From: Streptomyces canus
GTDB lineage: Bacteria > Actinomycetota > Actinomycetes > Streptomycetales > Streptomycetaceae
DNA: 64,000 bases
NCBI RefSeq assembly: GCF_030816965.1
Contig: NZ_JAUSYQ010000002.1
Location: forward strand, 7,182,001-7,246,000
Reading direction: 5' to 3'
Made by a program: the position numbers and the translations under genes. Below the pieces are notes generated by a model. The model was not told the DNA's origin and did not search any database. It saw only the letters and a program-made list of their open reading frames with translations. The first letter of the stretch is position 1. Each line of letters starts with the position of its first letter. Shown one piece after another: positions 19,892 to 29,727 of this stretch.

Positions 19892-20405
19892 GGTGTCGGC
19901 CGGGCACGACGACTCGCCCGAAGGCGGACTGCGCAAGGTGGCCCGGGTGGTCCTGCTCGATCCCGAGGACCGCATCCTGCTGCTGCACGGTCACGAGCCG
20001 GACGATCCGGCCGACGACTGGTGGTTCACGCCTGGTGGCGGACTGGAGGGCGAGGAGACCCGTGAAGAGGCCGCGCTGAGGGAACTCGCCGAGGAGACCG
20101 GCATCACCGAGGTGGAACTCGGGCCGGTGCTCTGGCGGCGGACATGCTCGTTCCCGTTCGCGGGTCGTCGCTGGGACCAGGACGAGTGGTATTACCTGGC
20201 CCGTACGACGGTGACGGCCACCCGGGCCACGGCTCTGACCGAGCTGGAGCGGCGCAGTGTCGCCGGAGCGCGCTGGTGGACGTGTCAGGAACTGAGCCAG
20301 GCACATGAGACGGTGTATCCGACCAGACTCGCCGAGCTGCTGCGCAGGCTGCTCGACGAAGGTCCCCCGGCCGGGCCCGTGACCCTCGACACCGAAATCG
20401 TCTAG
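19881..20405 (+). CDS. NUDIX hydrolase
   Basis: A 174-residue NUDIX-fold pyrophosphohydrolase. The signature GX5EX7REUXEEXGU is intact, spanning GGGLEGEETREEAALRELAE then ETGI. Members cleave nucleoside-diphosphate-linked compounds such as oxidised nucleotides; the substrate here is not readable. GTG 19881 (CGGAG upstream) is chosen although GTG 19893 is possible. The 11-base overlap with sipZ suggests co-transcription. Confidence 0.85.
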   Translation: MPAEVSAGHDDSPEGGLRKVARVVLLDPEDRILLLHGHEPDDPADDWWFTPGGGLEGEETREEAALRELAEETGITEVELGPVLWRRTCSFPFAGRRWDQDEWYYLARTTVTATRATALTELERRSVAGARWWTCQELSQAHETVYPTRLAELLRRLLDEGPPAGPVTLDTEIV

Positions 20406-20461
20406 GTGCTGACGGGACTGGCGCACAATGGTGGGATCGCACGGCTGAAGGGGAACATGCC

Positions 20462-20770
20462 ATGAGCGCCGAGGACCTCGAGAAGTACGAGACCGAGATG
20501 GAGCTCAAGCTCTACCGGGAGTACCGCGATGTCGTCGGTCTGTTCAAATACGTGATCGAGACCGAGCGGCGCTTCTACCTGACCAATGACTACGAGATGC
20601 AGGTGCACTCGGTCCAGGGCGAAGTGTTCTTCGAGGTGTCCATGGCGGATGCGTGGGTGTGGGACATGTATCGGCCGGCTCGCTTCGTGAAACAAGTCCG
20701 GGTGTTGACGTTCAAGGACGTGAACATCGAGGAGTTGAACAAGAGTGACCTGGAGTTGCCCGGTGGGTGA
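20462..20770 (+). CDS. DUF2469 family protein
   Basis: A 102-residue acidic cytosolic protein beginning MSAEDLEKYETEMELKLYRE. It matches the actinobacterial DUF2469 family, usually found between signal peptidase/RNase HII genes and yraN. Strongly conserved aromatic blocks are visible (YREYRDVVGLFKYVIETERR and FYLTNDYEMQVH). No catalytic motif is apparent and the function is unknown. Confidence 0.88.
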   Translation: MSAEDLEKYETEMELKLYREYRDVVGLFKYVIETERRFYLTNDYEMQVHSVQGEVFFEVSMADAWVWDMYRPARFVKQVRVLTFKDVNIEELNKSDLELPGG

Positions 20771-20871
20771 CCCTTGCGGGTGACCCGGTTTTCCACAACC
20801 GGTGAGTAGTCCACCAAGATCAACTCGGTGGACGGGGCTGCGTGATCGTTGGCGCCGGAGGTGGTGCCGAC

Positions 20872-21234
20872 ATGAACGCACGCAGTGCACTCGGCAAGTA
20901 CGGCGAGAGTCTGGCCGCGAGGCGGCTGACCGAGACCGGGATGACGGTCCTGGAGCGCAACTGGCGCTGTGGCAGGACGGGCGAGATCGACATCGTGGCG
21001 CGGGACGGCGAGGTCCTGGTCGTGTGCGAGGTCAAGACACGGCGGGCGGGCGCCTTCGAGCACCCCATGGCCGCGGTGACCCCCGAGAAGGCGGAGCGCC
21101 TGCGGGGCCTCGCCGCCTGCTGGATCCACGCCCACGGAGGCGCACCACCGGGAGGCGTCCGCATCGACCTGGTGGGTGTGGTCCTGCCGCAGCGCGGCGC
21201 GCCCGTGGTCGAGCATGCGCGGGGGGTGGCCTGA
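20872..21234 (+). CDS. yraN: YraN (UPF0102) family nuclease-like protein
   Basis: A 120-residue protein with a restriction-endonuclease-like core: [20 protein letters not shown] supplies the D...E-x-K metal-binding arrangement. The ATG at 20872 is preferred over a GTG 30 bases upstream because GGAGGTGG (20857-20864) precedes it. It sits directly before yifB and dprA, the standard order in many bacteria, and may act with them in DNA uptake or repair. Biochemical function in Streptomyces is not established. Confidence 0.9.
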   Translation: MNARSALGKYGESLAARRLTETGMTVLERNWRCGRTGEIDIVARDGEVLVVCEVKTRRAGAFEHPMAAVTPEKAERLRGLAACWIHAHGGAPPGGVRIDLVGVVLPQRGAPVVEHARGVA

Positions 21235-21235
21235 G

Positions 21236-22861
21236 ATGGGTTTCGCTCGTACGTGCTCGGTGGCGCTGGTGGGCGTCGAGGGAGTCGTGGTCGAGGTCCA
21301 GGCGGACCTGGAGCCCGGGGTGGCGGCGTTCACACTGGTGGGGTTGCCGGACAAGAGCTTGACGGAGAGCCGGGACCGGGTTCGGGCGGCCGTCGTGAAC
21401 TCGGGCGGTGAATGGCCGCAGAAGAAGCTCACGGTGGGGCTCAGTCCGGCATCGGTGCCGAAGGCGGGTTCGGGATTCGACCTTGCCGTTGCGTGTGCCG
21501 TGCTGGGTGCCTCCGAGCGGATCGACCCGCGCGTGCTCGCTGACATCGTGATGATCGGAGAGCTGGGGCTGGACGGCCGGGTGCGGCCTGTCCGGGGCAT
21601 TCTGCCTGCGGTACTGGCCGCCGCGGACGCCGGCTATGAGCAGGTCGTGGTGCCGGAGTGCGCCGCCGCCGAGGCTTCACTGGTGCCCGGAGTCTCCGTT
21701 CTCGGCGTGCGCACCCTGCGGCAGCTGATCGCGGTCCTCGCGGACGAGCCGGTGCCCGACGAGGAACCCGACGAGCCGGGCCGCCCCGATCCGCTGCTGG
21801 CCGGCCTGCGCGTGCCGGGGACGGGAGCCGCCACCGGCATGCACAGCTCCGGAGCCGCGCAGCAGGACCACGGCCACGACCTGGCCGACGTCGTCGGTCA
21901 GATCTCGGCGCGGACCGCGGTGGAGGTGGCGGCGGCCGGTGGCCATCACCTGTTCCTGGAGGGCCCGCCCGGCGCGGGCAAGACGATGCTGGCGGAGCGG
22001 CTGCCCGCGATCCTGCCCCGGCTGGCCCGGGACGAGTCGCTCGAGGTGACGGCGGTGCACTCGGTCGCGGGTCTGCTGCCGCCGGGCAAGCCCCTGATCG
22101 ATGTAGCCCCCTACTGCGCTCCCCACCACTCGGCCACCATGCAGGCCCTCGTCGGTGGCGGACCCGGTATCGCCCGCCCCGGGGCGGTGTCGCTGTCTCA
22201 TCGAGGCGTCCTCTTTCTGGACGAGACACCCGAGTTCAACACCCAGGCCCTCGACGCGCTGCGGCAGCCGCTGGAGGCGGGGCACGTGGTGATCGCGCGC
22301 AGCGCGGGCGTGGTGCGGTTTCCGGCGAGGTTCCTGATGGTCCTCGCGGCGAATCCGTGCCCCTGCGGCCGCTTCACGCAGACCGACGACTTCTGCGAGT
22401 GTCCGCCCTCGGCGATCCGGCGCTACCAGGCCCGGCTCTCCGGTCCGCTGCTCGACCGGGTCGACCTGCGGGTGCAGGTGGACCGTGTCACACGTGACCA
22501 GCTTGCCGGACGCGGCGCCCGCGGCGAGTCGACCGCCATGGTCGCCGACCGGGTGCGGGCCGCCAGGGAACGGGCGGCGTTGCGCTTCGCCGGCTCGCCG
22601 TGGCGGACCAACAGCGACGTGCCCGGACGCGAGCTGCGAAGCCGATGGCACGCCGTGTCCGGGGCGATGGACGAGGCCGAGCGCAATCTGGAGCGGGGCG
22701 TCCTGACCGCCCGAGGGCTCGACCGCGTCCTGCGTGTCGCCTGGACGGTCGCGGACCTCGCCGGACACGACCGTCCGGACGCGACGGACGTCGCCCTGGC
22801 GCTGCAACTGCGCACCGGAGTGCCCCGGGGAGTGCCCATGGCCATCGGGGCGCTGACATGA
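21236..22861 (+). CDS. YifB/ComM-family AAA+ ATPase
   Basis: A 541-residue member of the Mg-chelatase-like YifB/ComM family. The N-terminal Lon-substrate-like domain begins ARTCSVALVGVEGVVVEVQA. The ATPase has Walker A GPPGAGKTML and Walker B VLFLDETPEF. A cysteine cluster (ANPCPCGRFTQTDDFCECPP) is typical of the family. ComM-type proteins are hexameric helicases promoting branch migration during transformation; the role in Streptomyces is unclear. The ATG at 21236 lies one base after the yraN stop. The stop overlaps the dprA start (ATGA). Confidence 0.92.
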   Translation: MGFARTCSVALVGVEGVVVEVQADLEPGVAAFTLVGLPDKSLTESRDRVRAAVVNSGGEWPQKKLTVGLSPASVPKAGSGFDLAVACAVLGASERIDPRVLADIVMIGELGLDGRVRPVRGILPAVLAAADAGYEQVVVPECAAAEASLVPGVSVLGVRTLRQLIAVLADEPVPDEEPDEPGRPDPLLAGLRVPGTGAATGMHSSGAAQQDHGHDLADVVGQISARTAVEVAAAGGHHLFLEGPPGAGKTMLAERLPAILPRLARDESLEVTAVHSVAGLLPPGKPLIDVAPYCAPHHSATMQALVGGGPGIARPGAVSLSHRGVLFLDETPEFNTQALDALRQPLEAGHVVIARSAGVVRFPARFLMVLAANPCPCGRFTQTDDFCECPPSAIRRYQARLSGPLLDRVDLRVQVDRVTRDQLAGRGARGESTAMVADRVRAARERAALRFAGSPWRTNSDVPGRELRSRWHAVSGAMDEAERNLERGVLTARGLDRVLRVAWTVADLAGHDRPDATDVALALQLRTGVPRGVPMAIGALT

Positions 22862-24015
22862 CCGGCGACGAACCCGAGGGCGAGCTGCTCGACCGCGTCT
22901 TCCTCGCTCGGGTCGTCGAGCCCGGGGACGAGGTCGGCGGGCGCTGGATCCGCGAGTGGGGTGTGCGGGAGGTGGCCTCTCGGTTGCGGGGGTCCGGGGA
23001 GCCGTTGCCCGGGGTGAGTGAGAAACGGTGGAGTGGGTTGCGGGCCCGGGCCCGGGTGGCCGAGCCCCGCCGGGATATCGCCGTCGCGTACGAGGCCGGT
23101 GCGCGCTTCGTCGTTCCCGGGGGCGCCGAGTGGCCGGGGCAGCTCGACGATCTCGGAGACGCGCGGCCGATCGGACTGTGGGTTCGGGGGCTGCCCAGCC
23201 TGCGGATGTGGGCGTTGAGGTCCGTCGCCCTCGTGGGGGCCCGCGCCTGTACCGAGTACGGGGCTCACATGGCGGCCGGCCTCGGCACCGGGCTCGCCGA
23301 GCGCGGCTGGGTCGTCGTGTCCGGCGGGGCGTACGGGGTCGACGGCGCCGCCCACCGCGGTGCTCTCGGCGCAGGCGGCGCCACCGTGGCCGTCCTGGCC
23401 TGCGGGGTCGACCGGCCCTACCCACGCGGACACGCCCAGTTGATCACCAGGATCGCGGAACAGGGTCTGGTGATCGGGGAGTTGCCGCCCGGCGATCATC
23501 CGACGCCCAGCAGATTCGTGCTGCGCAACAGGGTGATCGCCGCCCTCACCCGGGGCACCGTGGTCGTCGAGGCCGCCCACCGCAGCGGCTCGCTGGTCAC
23601 CGCCCGTGCGGCACAGCGGTTGGGCCGTCACACGATAGGAGTGCCCGGGCCGGCCACCAGCAGCCTGTCGGCCGGAGTGCACGAGCTGCTGCGCGGGGAC
23701 GCCACGCTGGTCACGGACGCGGCGGAAGTCGTGGAGCTGGTCGGGGACATGGGGGAGATGGCCCCGGACCGGCGCGGGCCCGTGCTGCCGCGCGATCTGC
23801 TGGCCCCGGCGGCACGGACGGTGCTGTCCGCGCTGCCCGGTCGAGGGGAGGCCGGTGTGGAGGAGATCGCGCGCGGTGCGCAGACGACACGGGACGACGC
23901 CATCGCGAGACTGTACGAACTCCGTGCACTCGGTTACGTCGAACGACACGGCGACAGCTGGAAGTTGACACGCCAGGCGATGATCTCCGTCCGGGGTGGT
24001 CGCGGCCCGCGTTGA
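22858..24015 (+). CDS. dprA: DNA-processing protein DprA
   Basis: A 385-residue Rossmann-fold protein that binds single-stranded DNA and loads RecA during transformation or recombination. The core motif SGGAYGVDGAAHRGAL is a conserved DprA marker, along with SRFVLRNRVIAALTRGTVVVEA-type text (split in the sequence around ALTRGTVVVEAAHRSGSLV). A C-terminal winged-helix segment (TRDDAIARLYELRALGYVER) completes the family layout. Translationally coupled to yifB by a four-base overlap. Confidence 0.93.
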   Translation: MTGDEPEGELLDRVFLARVVEPGDEVGGRWIREWGVREVASRLRGSGEPLPGVSEKRWSGLRARARVAEPRRDIAVAYEAGARFVVPGGAEWPGQLDDLGDARPIGLWVRGLPSLRMWALRSVALVGARACTEYGAHMAAGLGTGLAERGWVVVSGGAYGVDGAAHRGALGAGGATVAVLACGVDRPYPRGHAQLITRIAEQGLVIGELPPGDHPTPSRFVLRNRVIAALTRGTVVVEAAHRSGSLVTARAAQRLGRHTIGVPGPATSSLSAGVHELLRGDATLVTDAAEVVELVGDMGEMAPDRRGPVLPRDLLAPAARTVLSALPGRGEAGVEEIARGAQTTRDDAIARLYELRALGYVERHGDSWKLTRQAMISVRGGRGPR

Positions 24016-24258
24016 CCGAGCGTGTTCGGCCGTCCGGGCGAAGCCCGAAGCCCTTGTGGTTTCCCGCAGTTGGAGTGTTCCGGTGATCACACAGGGTGAT
24101 GCCTGTGCCCCGGGGGAGCGGCCGACGGAACGCATCTGCGCATGCACTCGGCCACGTTGTTTGCACACTGCGACTCTTCAGTCACGCTACGCTCACGGAG
24201 ATTCCGACGCACTTCACGTACATCGCGTACTTCACGGCAGAACGGCACAAGGCGACGA

Positions 24259-25101
24259 ATGCCCCAGCACACTTCCGGGTCCGACCGGGCGGCGATCCCC
24301 CCAGCCGCCCGTGGCGGTGGCAGCGTGCGGCCGCCCGCTCCCTCGACGCTCGACGAGCTGTGGCGGTCATACAAGGCGACGGGAGACGAGCGGCTGCGTG
24401 AGCAGCTGATCCTGCACTACTCACCGCTCGTGAAGTACGTGGCCGGGCGCGTGAGCGTCGGGCTGCCGCCCAATGTCGAGCAGGCGGACTTCGTGTCCTC
24501 GGGGGTCTTCGGGCTCATCGACGCGATCGAGAAGTTCGACATCGACCGGGAGATCAAGTTCGAGACGTACGCGATCACCCGGATCCGGGGCGCGATGATC
24601 GACGAACTGCGGGCGCTGGACTGGATCCCGCGGTCCGTACGGCAGAAGGCGCGCAACGTCGAGCGGGCGTACGCGACGCTGGAGGCGCGGCTCAGGCGCA
24701 CGCCCACAGAGGGGGAGGTCGCCGGCGAGCTGGGGATCGCGGTGGACGATCTCCACGCGGTCTTCAGCCAGTTGTCGCTGGCCAACGTGGTGGCGTTGGA
24801 GGAGCTGCTGCATGTCGGGGGCGAGGGGGGCGACCGGCTGAGCCTCATGGACACCCTGGAGGACACCGCCGCGGACAACCCCGTGGAGGTCGCCGAGGAC
24901 CGGGAGCTCAGACGGTTCCTGGCGCGGGCCATCAACACACTGCCCGAGCGCGAGAAGACCGTCGTCACCTTGTACTACTACGAGGGGCTCACCCTCGCGG
25001 AGATCGGGAACGTGCTGGGGGTGACCGAGAGCCGGGTCAGCCAGATCCACACCAAGTCCGTGCTGCAACTGCGGGCGAAGCTGGCCAGTTTCGGTCGCTG
25101 A
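24259..25101 (+). CDS. whiG: Sporulation sigma factor WhiG
   Basis: A FliA-family sigma factor, 280 residues, the length of S. coelicolor WhiG, which commits aerial hyphae to sporulation and drives whiH and whiI. Region 2 ([20 protein letters not shown] then [20 protein letters not shown]), region 3 and region 4 ([20 protein letters not shown], ending [18 protein letters not shown]) are all intact. The frame is open upstream, but [12 protein letters not shown] at 24259 is the known N-terminus. The 243 bases after dprA contain no other gene. Confidence 0.97.
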   Translation: MPQHTSGSDRAAIPPAARGGGSVRPPAPSTLDELWRSYKATGDERLREQLILHYSPLVKYVAGRVSVGLPPNVEQADFVSSGVFGLIDAIEKFDIDREIKFETYAITRIRGAMIDELRALDWIPRSVRQKARNVERAYATLEARLRRTPTEGEVAGELGIAVDDLHAVFSQLSLANVVALEELLHVGGEGGDRLSLMDTLEDTAADNPVEVAEDRELRRFLARAINTLPEREKTVVTLYYYEGLTLAEIGNVLGVTESRVSQIHTKSVLQLRAKLASFGR

Positions 25102-25173
25102 CCTGGCCGGACGTCCTCTCGGCCACGGCTGGTCGGGTGGAGTGACTCCCGTCCGCAGTGGTGCGTCCGTACA

Positions 25174-25764
25174 GTGGTTGACGTGCCAAGGATTCGAGCG
25201 GCCTCCGTGGCCGAGCACCGGTCGATGCAGCGAGCCGCCCTGCTGGACGCGGCTCGGTCTTTGCTGTCCGAGGGCGGGACGGAGGCGCTGACCTTCCCGG
25301 CTCTCGCCGAGCGGACGGGGCTCGCGCGATCGTCCGTGTACGAGTACTTCCGGTCGCGGGCCGCCGTGGTCGAGGAACTGTGCGCGGTCGACTTCCCCGT
25401 CTGGGCCGCGGAGGTCTCGGCGGCGATGGCCGCGGCGAAGGATCCCGAGGCCAGGGTCGAGGCGTATGTACGACAGCAGCTGGCGCTGGTCGGGGACCGG
25501 CGGCACCGGGCCGTCGTGGCCATCTCCGCGAGTGAGCTGGACGCGGGGGCCCGGGAGAAGATCCGGGCGGCACACGGGGGGCTGGTCGCGATGATCGTCG
25601 AGGCCCTCGGCGAGATGGGGCATGAGCAGCCCCGGCTGGCGGCGATGCTGGTGCAGGGGGTGGTGGACGCGGCTGTACGGAGGATCGAGCTGGGGGCCGC
25701 GGAGGAGCCGTCCGTGATTACCGAGGCCGCGGTTTCCATGGCACTGCGGGGTGTGCGGGGCTGA
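25174..25764 (+). CDS. TetR-family transcriptional regulator
   Basis: A 196-residue one-component repressor. The helix-turn-helix is at about residues 20-64 (RAALLDAARSLLSEGGTEAL then TFPALAERTGLARSSVYEYF). The C-terminal ligand domain is helical and Ala-rich and gives no clue to the ligand. GTG starts at 25174 and 25183 are both possible. It lies 72 bases after whiG and opposes the M23 peptidase gene, so no obvious target gene is adjacent. Confidence 0.88.
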   Translation: MVDVPRIRAASVAEHRSMQRAALLDAARSLLSEGGTEALTFPALAERTGLARSSVYEYFRSRAAVVEELCAVDFPVWAAEVSAAMAAAKDPEARVEAYVRQQLALVGDRRHRAVVAISASELDAGAREKIRAAHGGLVAMIVEALGEMGHEQPRLAAMLVQGVVDAAVRRIELGAAEEPSVITEAAVSMALRGVRG

Positions 25765-25853
25765 AGCCGGATGGGCGTGGGTTTCGCCTGTCCGCGCTTG
25801 CGGGGCGCCGCCCCTGTGGGCCGGGAGCCGACCCGAGCGGCTGCTTCCCGCAG

Positions 25854-26444
25854 TCAGGGCAGAGGGACGTCCAGTACCGGGAGCAGTCTCGAGGGCCCCC
25901 TGCGCAGCAGCCATGGCGGGAGCAGGGACAGCGGATCCAGGTAGGTCTCGCCCCTCCGCAAGCCCCAGTGCACGCATGCGGTCGCGCAGTGGGAGCCCGT
26001 CGGTTCGACCGTGCCCACCACCTCGCCCGCCGCCACCTCGGCGCCCTTGTCCACCGACGCTGTCACCGGCTCGTAGGTCGTTCGAAGATCCGTCCCTGCC
26101 AGTTCCACCGAGACCACACCCCTGCCCGCCACCCGCCCCGCGAAGGACACCCGGCCCGGCGCCACCGCTCGTACCGGGCTTCCGGGAGGGGCCGCCAGGT
26201 CCACGCCCCGGTGGCCGCGGCCGTACACCGTCGCCGGGGGCTCCCAGCCGCGCAGAACCGTCGGACGGGCGCCCACGGGCCAGGCGTGGCCGATCGCCGG
26301 GACCGGGGTGTCCGTGGCCACAGGGGTGAGAAAGGGCGGCCGGGGTGTGGGCGTCGGCGCCGTCAACAGCAGCAGAAAGCCCAGCACCAGCCACGTACCG
26401 CATCGCCCGTATCGCTTCGCTCGCATGCGGAGACCGTCCCGCAC
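25854..26444 (-). CDS. Exported M23-family peptidase
   Basis: A 196-residue LytM-type zinc peptidase acting on cell-wall peptides. A basic start and hydrophobic segment ([15 protein letters not shown]) form a signal peptide or anchor. The M23 motifs are [15 protein letters not shown] and [15 protein letters not shown], which carry HxxxD and HxH-like ligands (the second reads VHW, so one ligand differs from the usual HLH). It may therefore be weakly active or a degenerate activator-type LytM protein. An ATG at 26444 or an internal one at 26426 could start it. Confidence 0.8.
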   Translation of the reverse strand: MRDGLRMRAKRYGRCGTWLVLGFLLLLTAPTPTPRPPFLTPVATDTPVPAIGHAWPVGARPTVLRGWEPPATVYGRGHRGVDLAAPPGSPVRAVAPGRVSFAGRVAGRGVVSVELAGTDLRTTYEPVTASVDKGAEVAAGEVVGTVEPTGSHCATACVHWGLRRGETYLDPLSLLPPWLLRRGPSRLLPVLDVPLP

Positions 26445-26697
26445 CCGCCCCGGTCATGCCGGGGCCTGTGGACTACTCCCGGGTTGTGGACAGCGGCGTC
26501 ACCCGGTACCTCGCGGGTCCCGTACACTTCTTCTGGCGATCCGGGTCACCGGGTCGACTTCGCACGCCCCGACATCAGGCCCTCAAACAGCCGGTGTCAG
26601 CGCCTCTCGGTCCCTAGTGGCAAGGCGCATCGCGGGCGTCAGGCGCGAGTGCCATCCGGCGCGCGCGGCACAACCGAGAACACCAAGGAGAACGGCC
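26445..26697 (+). promoter_or_regulatory. rpsB leader and promoter region
   Basis: 253 bases between divergent genes. TACACT at 26523-26528 is a possible -10 for rpsB, leaving a 5' leader of about 165 bases that could carry S2 autoregulation. No defined leader fold was confirmed. The rpsB ribosome binding site is CAAGGAG. Confidence 0.4.
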
Positions 26698-27639
26698 ATG
26701 GCCGTCGTCACGATGCGGGAGCTGCTGGAAAGCGGCGTCCACTTCGGTCACCAGACCCGTCGTTGGAACCCGAAGATGAAGCGGTTCATCTTCACGGAGC
26801 GCAACGGCATCTACATCATCGACCTGCTCCAGTCGCTGTCGTACATCGACCGCGCCTACGAGTTCGTCAAGGAGACCGTCGCCCACGGCGGCACGGTCAT
26901 GTTCGTCGGCACGAAGAAGCAGGCGCAGGAAGCCATCGCCGAGCAGGCCACCCGCGTCGGCATGCCCTACGTCAACCAGCGCTGGCTGGGCGGCATGCTC
27001 ACCAACTTCTCGACCGTCTACAAGCGTCTGCAGCGCCTCAAGGAGCTCGAGCAGATCGACTTCGAGGACGTCGCCGCGTCGGGTCTGACCAAGAAGGAGC
27101 TTCTCGTGCTCTCGCGCGAGAAGGCCAAGCTGGAGAAGACCCTCGGTGGTATCCGCGAGATGTCCAAGGTGCCCAGCGCCGTCTGGATCGTGGACACCAA
27201 GAAGGAGCACATCGCGGTCGGCGAGGCCCGGAAGCTCAACATCCCGGTCGTCGCCATCCTCGACACCAACTGCGACCCCGACGAGGTCGACTACAAGATC
27301 CCGGGCAACGACGACGCGATCCGCTCCGTCACCCTGCTCACCCGTGTGATCGCCGACGCCGTCGCCGAGGGGCTCATCTCCCGCTCGCGCGTCGCCACCG
27401 GTGACAAGGGCGAGAAGGCCGCGGGCGAGCCGCTCGCCGAGTGGGAGCGCGACCTGCTCGAGGGCGGCGAGAAGAAGGCCGAGGAGGCGCCCGCCGCCGA
27501 GGCCGCTCCGGCCGCGGAGGCCACCGAGGCTCCTGCTGCCGAGGCTCCCGCTGCCGAGGCCGAGGCCCCGGCCGAGGCGCCCGCCGCCGAGGCTCCCGCC
27601 GCCGAGGCCGCTCCGGCCGCGGACGCCGAGCAGGCCTGA
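26698..27639 (+). CDS. rpsB: 30S ribosomal protein S2
   Basis: A 313-residue small-subunit protein. The conserved core runs from [20 protein letters not shown] to roughly residue 245 with [15 protein letters not shown] and [19 protein letters not shown]. It is followed by a long Ala/Glu/Pro repeat tail, typical of Streptomyces S2 and longer than in most bacteria. The frame is open upstream, but the ATG at 26698 with AAGGAGAA is the conserved start. Followed by tsf. Confidence 0.97.
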   Translation: MAVVTMRELLESGVHFGHQTRRWNPKMKRFIFTERNGIYIIDLLQSLSYIDRAYEFVKETVAHGGTVMFVGTKKQAQEAIAEQATRVGMPYVNQRWLGGMLTNFSTVYKRLQRLKELEQIDFEDVAASGLTKKELLVLSREKAKLEKTLGGIREMSKVPSAVWIVDTKKEHIAVGEARKLNIPVVAILDTNCDPDEVDYKIPGNDDAIRSVTLLTRVIADAVAEGLISRSRVATGDKGEKAAGEPLAEWERDLLEGGEKKAEEAPAAEAAPAAEATEAPAAEAPAAEAEAPAEAPAAEAPAAEAAPAADAEQA

Positions 27640-27655
27640 TCCGTCAGCGTCAGGG

Positions 27656-27699
27656 GTGACGGCGGGAGCGGGGGCATGAACTCCGCTCCCGCCGTTCAC
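27656..27699 (+). terminator. Terminator-like hairpin between rpsB and tsf
   Basis: GTGACGGCGGGAGCGG (27656-27671) pairs with CCGCTCCCGCCGTTCAC (27683-27699), with a one-base bulge and an 11-base loop. It may partly separate rpsB from tsf expression. Confidence 0.75.
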
Positions 27700-27796
27700 C
27701 CGTAGGTCAGCGGAGAGTCGGCGGCCCCGGCTACATAGGGGCCGTAGACCCCGTAGATCTTCGATCTTCCAGACTTCGAGAAAGATTCACAGACTC

Positions 27797-28633
27797 ATGG
27801 CGAACTACACCGCCGCCGACGTCAAGAAGCTCCGTGAGCTCACGGGCGCCGGCATGATGGACTGCAAGAAGGCGCTGGACGAGGCCGCGGGCGACGTCGA
27901 GAAGGCTGTCGAGGCGCTCCGGATCAAGGGCCAGAAGGGCGTCGCCAAGCGCGAGGGCCGCTCCGCCGAGAACGGCGCCGTGGTCTCGATCATCGCCGAC
28001 GACAACTCCTCCGGCGTCCTCGTCGAGCTCAAGTGCGAGACGGACTTCGTCGCCAAGGGCGAGAAGTTCCAGGCCGTCGCCGACAAGATCGCGCAGCACG
28101 TCGCCGCGACCTCCCCGGCCGACCTGGAGTCCCTGCTCGCCTCCGAGATCGAGGCCGGCAAGACCGTCCAGGCGTTCGTGGACGAGGCCAACGCCAACCT
28201 CGGCGAGAAGATCGTCCTGGACCGCTTCGCGCAGTTCGCCGACGGCTTCGTGACCGCGTACATGCACCGCACGATGCCCGACCTGCCCCCGCAGATCGGT
28301 GTCCTCGTCGAGCTGGACAAGCCCAACGCCGAGGTCGCTCGCGGTGTCGCCCAGCACATCGCCGCCTTCGCGCCGAAGTACCTCTCCAAGGAGGACGTGC
28401 CGGCCGAGGTCGTCGAGTCCGAGCGTCGCGTCGCCGAGGAGACCACCCGCGCCGAGGGCAAGCCCGAGGCCGCCCTGCCGAAGATCGTCGAGGGTCGCCT
28501 CAACGGCTTCTTCAAGGACGCCACGCTGCTCGGTCAGCCGTACGCGCTCGACAACAAGAAGTCGGTCCAGAAGGTTCTGGACGAGGCCGGTGTCACCCTG
28601 AAGCGCTTCACGCGCATCAAGGTCGGCATCTGA
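27797..28633 (+). CDS. tsf: Translation elongation factor Ts
   Basis: A 278-residue guanine-nucleotide exchange factor for EF-Tu. The N-terminal signature KKLRELTGAGMMDCKKALDE and the core motif LKCETDFVAK are diagnostic. C-terminal KRFTRIKVGI closes the core. It follows rpsB in the universal rpsB-tsf-pyrH-frr order. Confidence 0.98.
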   Translation: MANYTAADVKKLRELTGAGMMDCKKALDEAAGDVEKAVEALRIKGQKGVAKREGRSAENGAVVSIIADDNSSGVLVELKCETDFVAKGEKFQAVADKIAQHVAATSPADLESLLASEIEAGKTVQAFVDEANANLGEKIVLDRFAQFADGFVTAYMHRTMPDLPPQIGVLVELDKPNAEVARGVAQHIAAFAPKYLSKEDVPAEVVESERRVAEETTRAEGKPEAALPKIVEGRLNGFFKDATLLGQPYALDNKKSVQKVLDEAGVTLKRFTRIKVGI

Positions 28634-28733
28634 GTCCGTACCGCGAGCGACACGCGGGCCCTATAGGGTCGTCAGCAGTCGTCCGGTACGCCGCCACGCA
28701 CGCGCGTGGCGGACGACAGCAGATCTGACGAGG

Positions 28734-28783
28734 AGGCCATTGCCGCGCATGGGATGCGAACCAGTTCCCACCGGCAATGGCCT
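28734..28783 (+). promoter_or_regulatory. Perfect 12-bp inverted repeat in the pyrH leader
   Basis: AGGCCATTGCCG (28734-28745) and CGGCAATGGCCT (28772-28783) are exact inverted copies with a 26-base loop, followed by TCTTCGT. It lies 39 bases before the pyrH ATG. It may terminate tsf transcription or act as a leader element for pyrH. A second smaller hairpin (CGCCACGC/GCGTGGCG) precedes it near 28690. Confidence 0.65.
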
Positions 28784-28821
28784 TCTTCGTATGTGCAACA
28801 GGTGAAAGAGGCGGGATCCCC

Positions 28822-29580
28822 ATGACCACCAAGGCCCAGAAGAGCGACGACGGCAAAGTGCGCGGCCGGTTTCTGCTGAAGCTGTCCGGAGAGGCGTTCG
28901 CCGGTGGCGGGGGCCTGGGTGTGGACCCCGACGTGGTGCACAAGATCGCCCGTGAGATCGCCGCCGTCGTCCGGGACGGTGCCGAGATCGCCGTCGTCAT
29001 CGGTGGCGGCAACTTCTTCCGGGGTGCCGAACTCCAGCAGCGCGGCATGGACCGCGCCCGCTCGGACTACATGGGAATGCTCGGCACCGTGATGAACTGC
29101 CTCGCCCTCCAGGACTTCCTGGAGAAGGAGGGCATCGACAGCCGGGTACAGACCGCCATCACCATGGGCCAGGTCGCCGAGCCGTACATCCCGCTGCGTG
29201 CCGTGCGCCACCTGGAGAAGGGCCGCGTGGTCATCTTCGGCGCCGGTATGGGCATGCCGTACTTCTCCACCGACACCACCGCCGCGCAGCGCGCCCTGGA
29301 GATCGACGCCGAGGCGCTGCTCATGGGCAAGAACGGCGTGGACGGGGTCTACGACTCCGACCCGAAGACCAACCCCGATGCGGTCAAGTTCGACGCCCTC
29401 GGATACGGCGAGGTCATCACCCGTGACCTCAAGGTCGCCGATGCCACCGCCGTCACGCTGTGCCGCGACAACAAGCTTCCGATCCTGGTGTTCGAGCTCC
29501 TGGCGGAGGGCAATATCGCGCGCGCCGTCAAGGGTGAGAAGATCGGCACGCTTGTGGGTGACCAGGACAGCCGGGACTGA
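28822..29580 (+). CDS. pyrH: UMP kinase PyrH
   Basis: A 252-residue amino-acid-kinase-fold enzyme phosphorylating UMP to UDP in pyrimidine nucleotide synthesis. Motifs are [40 protein letters not shown] and [15 protein letters not shown]. The ATG at 28822 begins the extended N-terminus [13 protein letters not shown]; the upstream frame is rejected because it would cross the leader hairpin. Confidence 0.97.
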   Translation: MTTKAQKSDDGKVRGRFLLKLSGEAFAGGGGLGVDPDVVHKIAREIAAVVRDGAEIAVVIGGGNFFRGAELQQRGMDRARSDYMGMLGTVMNCLALQDFLEKEGIDSRVQTAITMGQVAEPYIPLRAVRHLEKGRVVIFGAGMGMPYFSTDTTAAQRALEIDAEALLMGKNGVDGVYDSDPKTNPDAVKFDALGYGEVITRDLKVADATAVTLCRDNKLPILVFELLAEGNIARAVKGEKIGTLVGDQDSRD

Positions 29581-29727
29581 CCCGGGATACACCCGGTCCC
29601 TGACCGGGGGATGGACAATGTCCTGCCGGTCGGGAACCGTGCAGGAAGAAGACGCGACGCAGCCGGCCGCCGCCCCCACGCATACGGAACAGCAGCCGGG
29701 CCTACTCAAGACACGCAGGAGCAAGTG

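Noticed and set aside
24142..24258. Longer WhiG N-terminus
   Set aside because: Known WhiG length is 280 residues starting MPQHTSG; the extension is Ser/Arg-rich low-complexity text.
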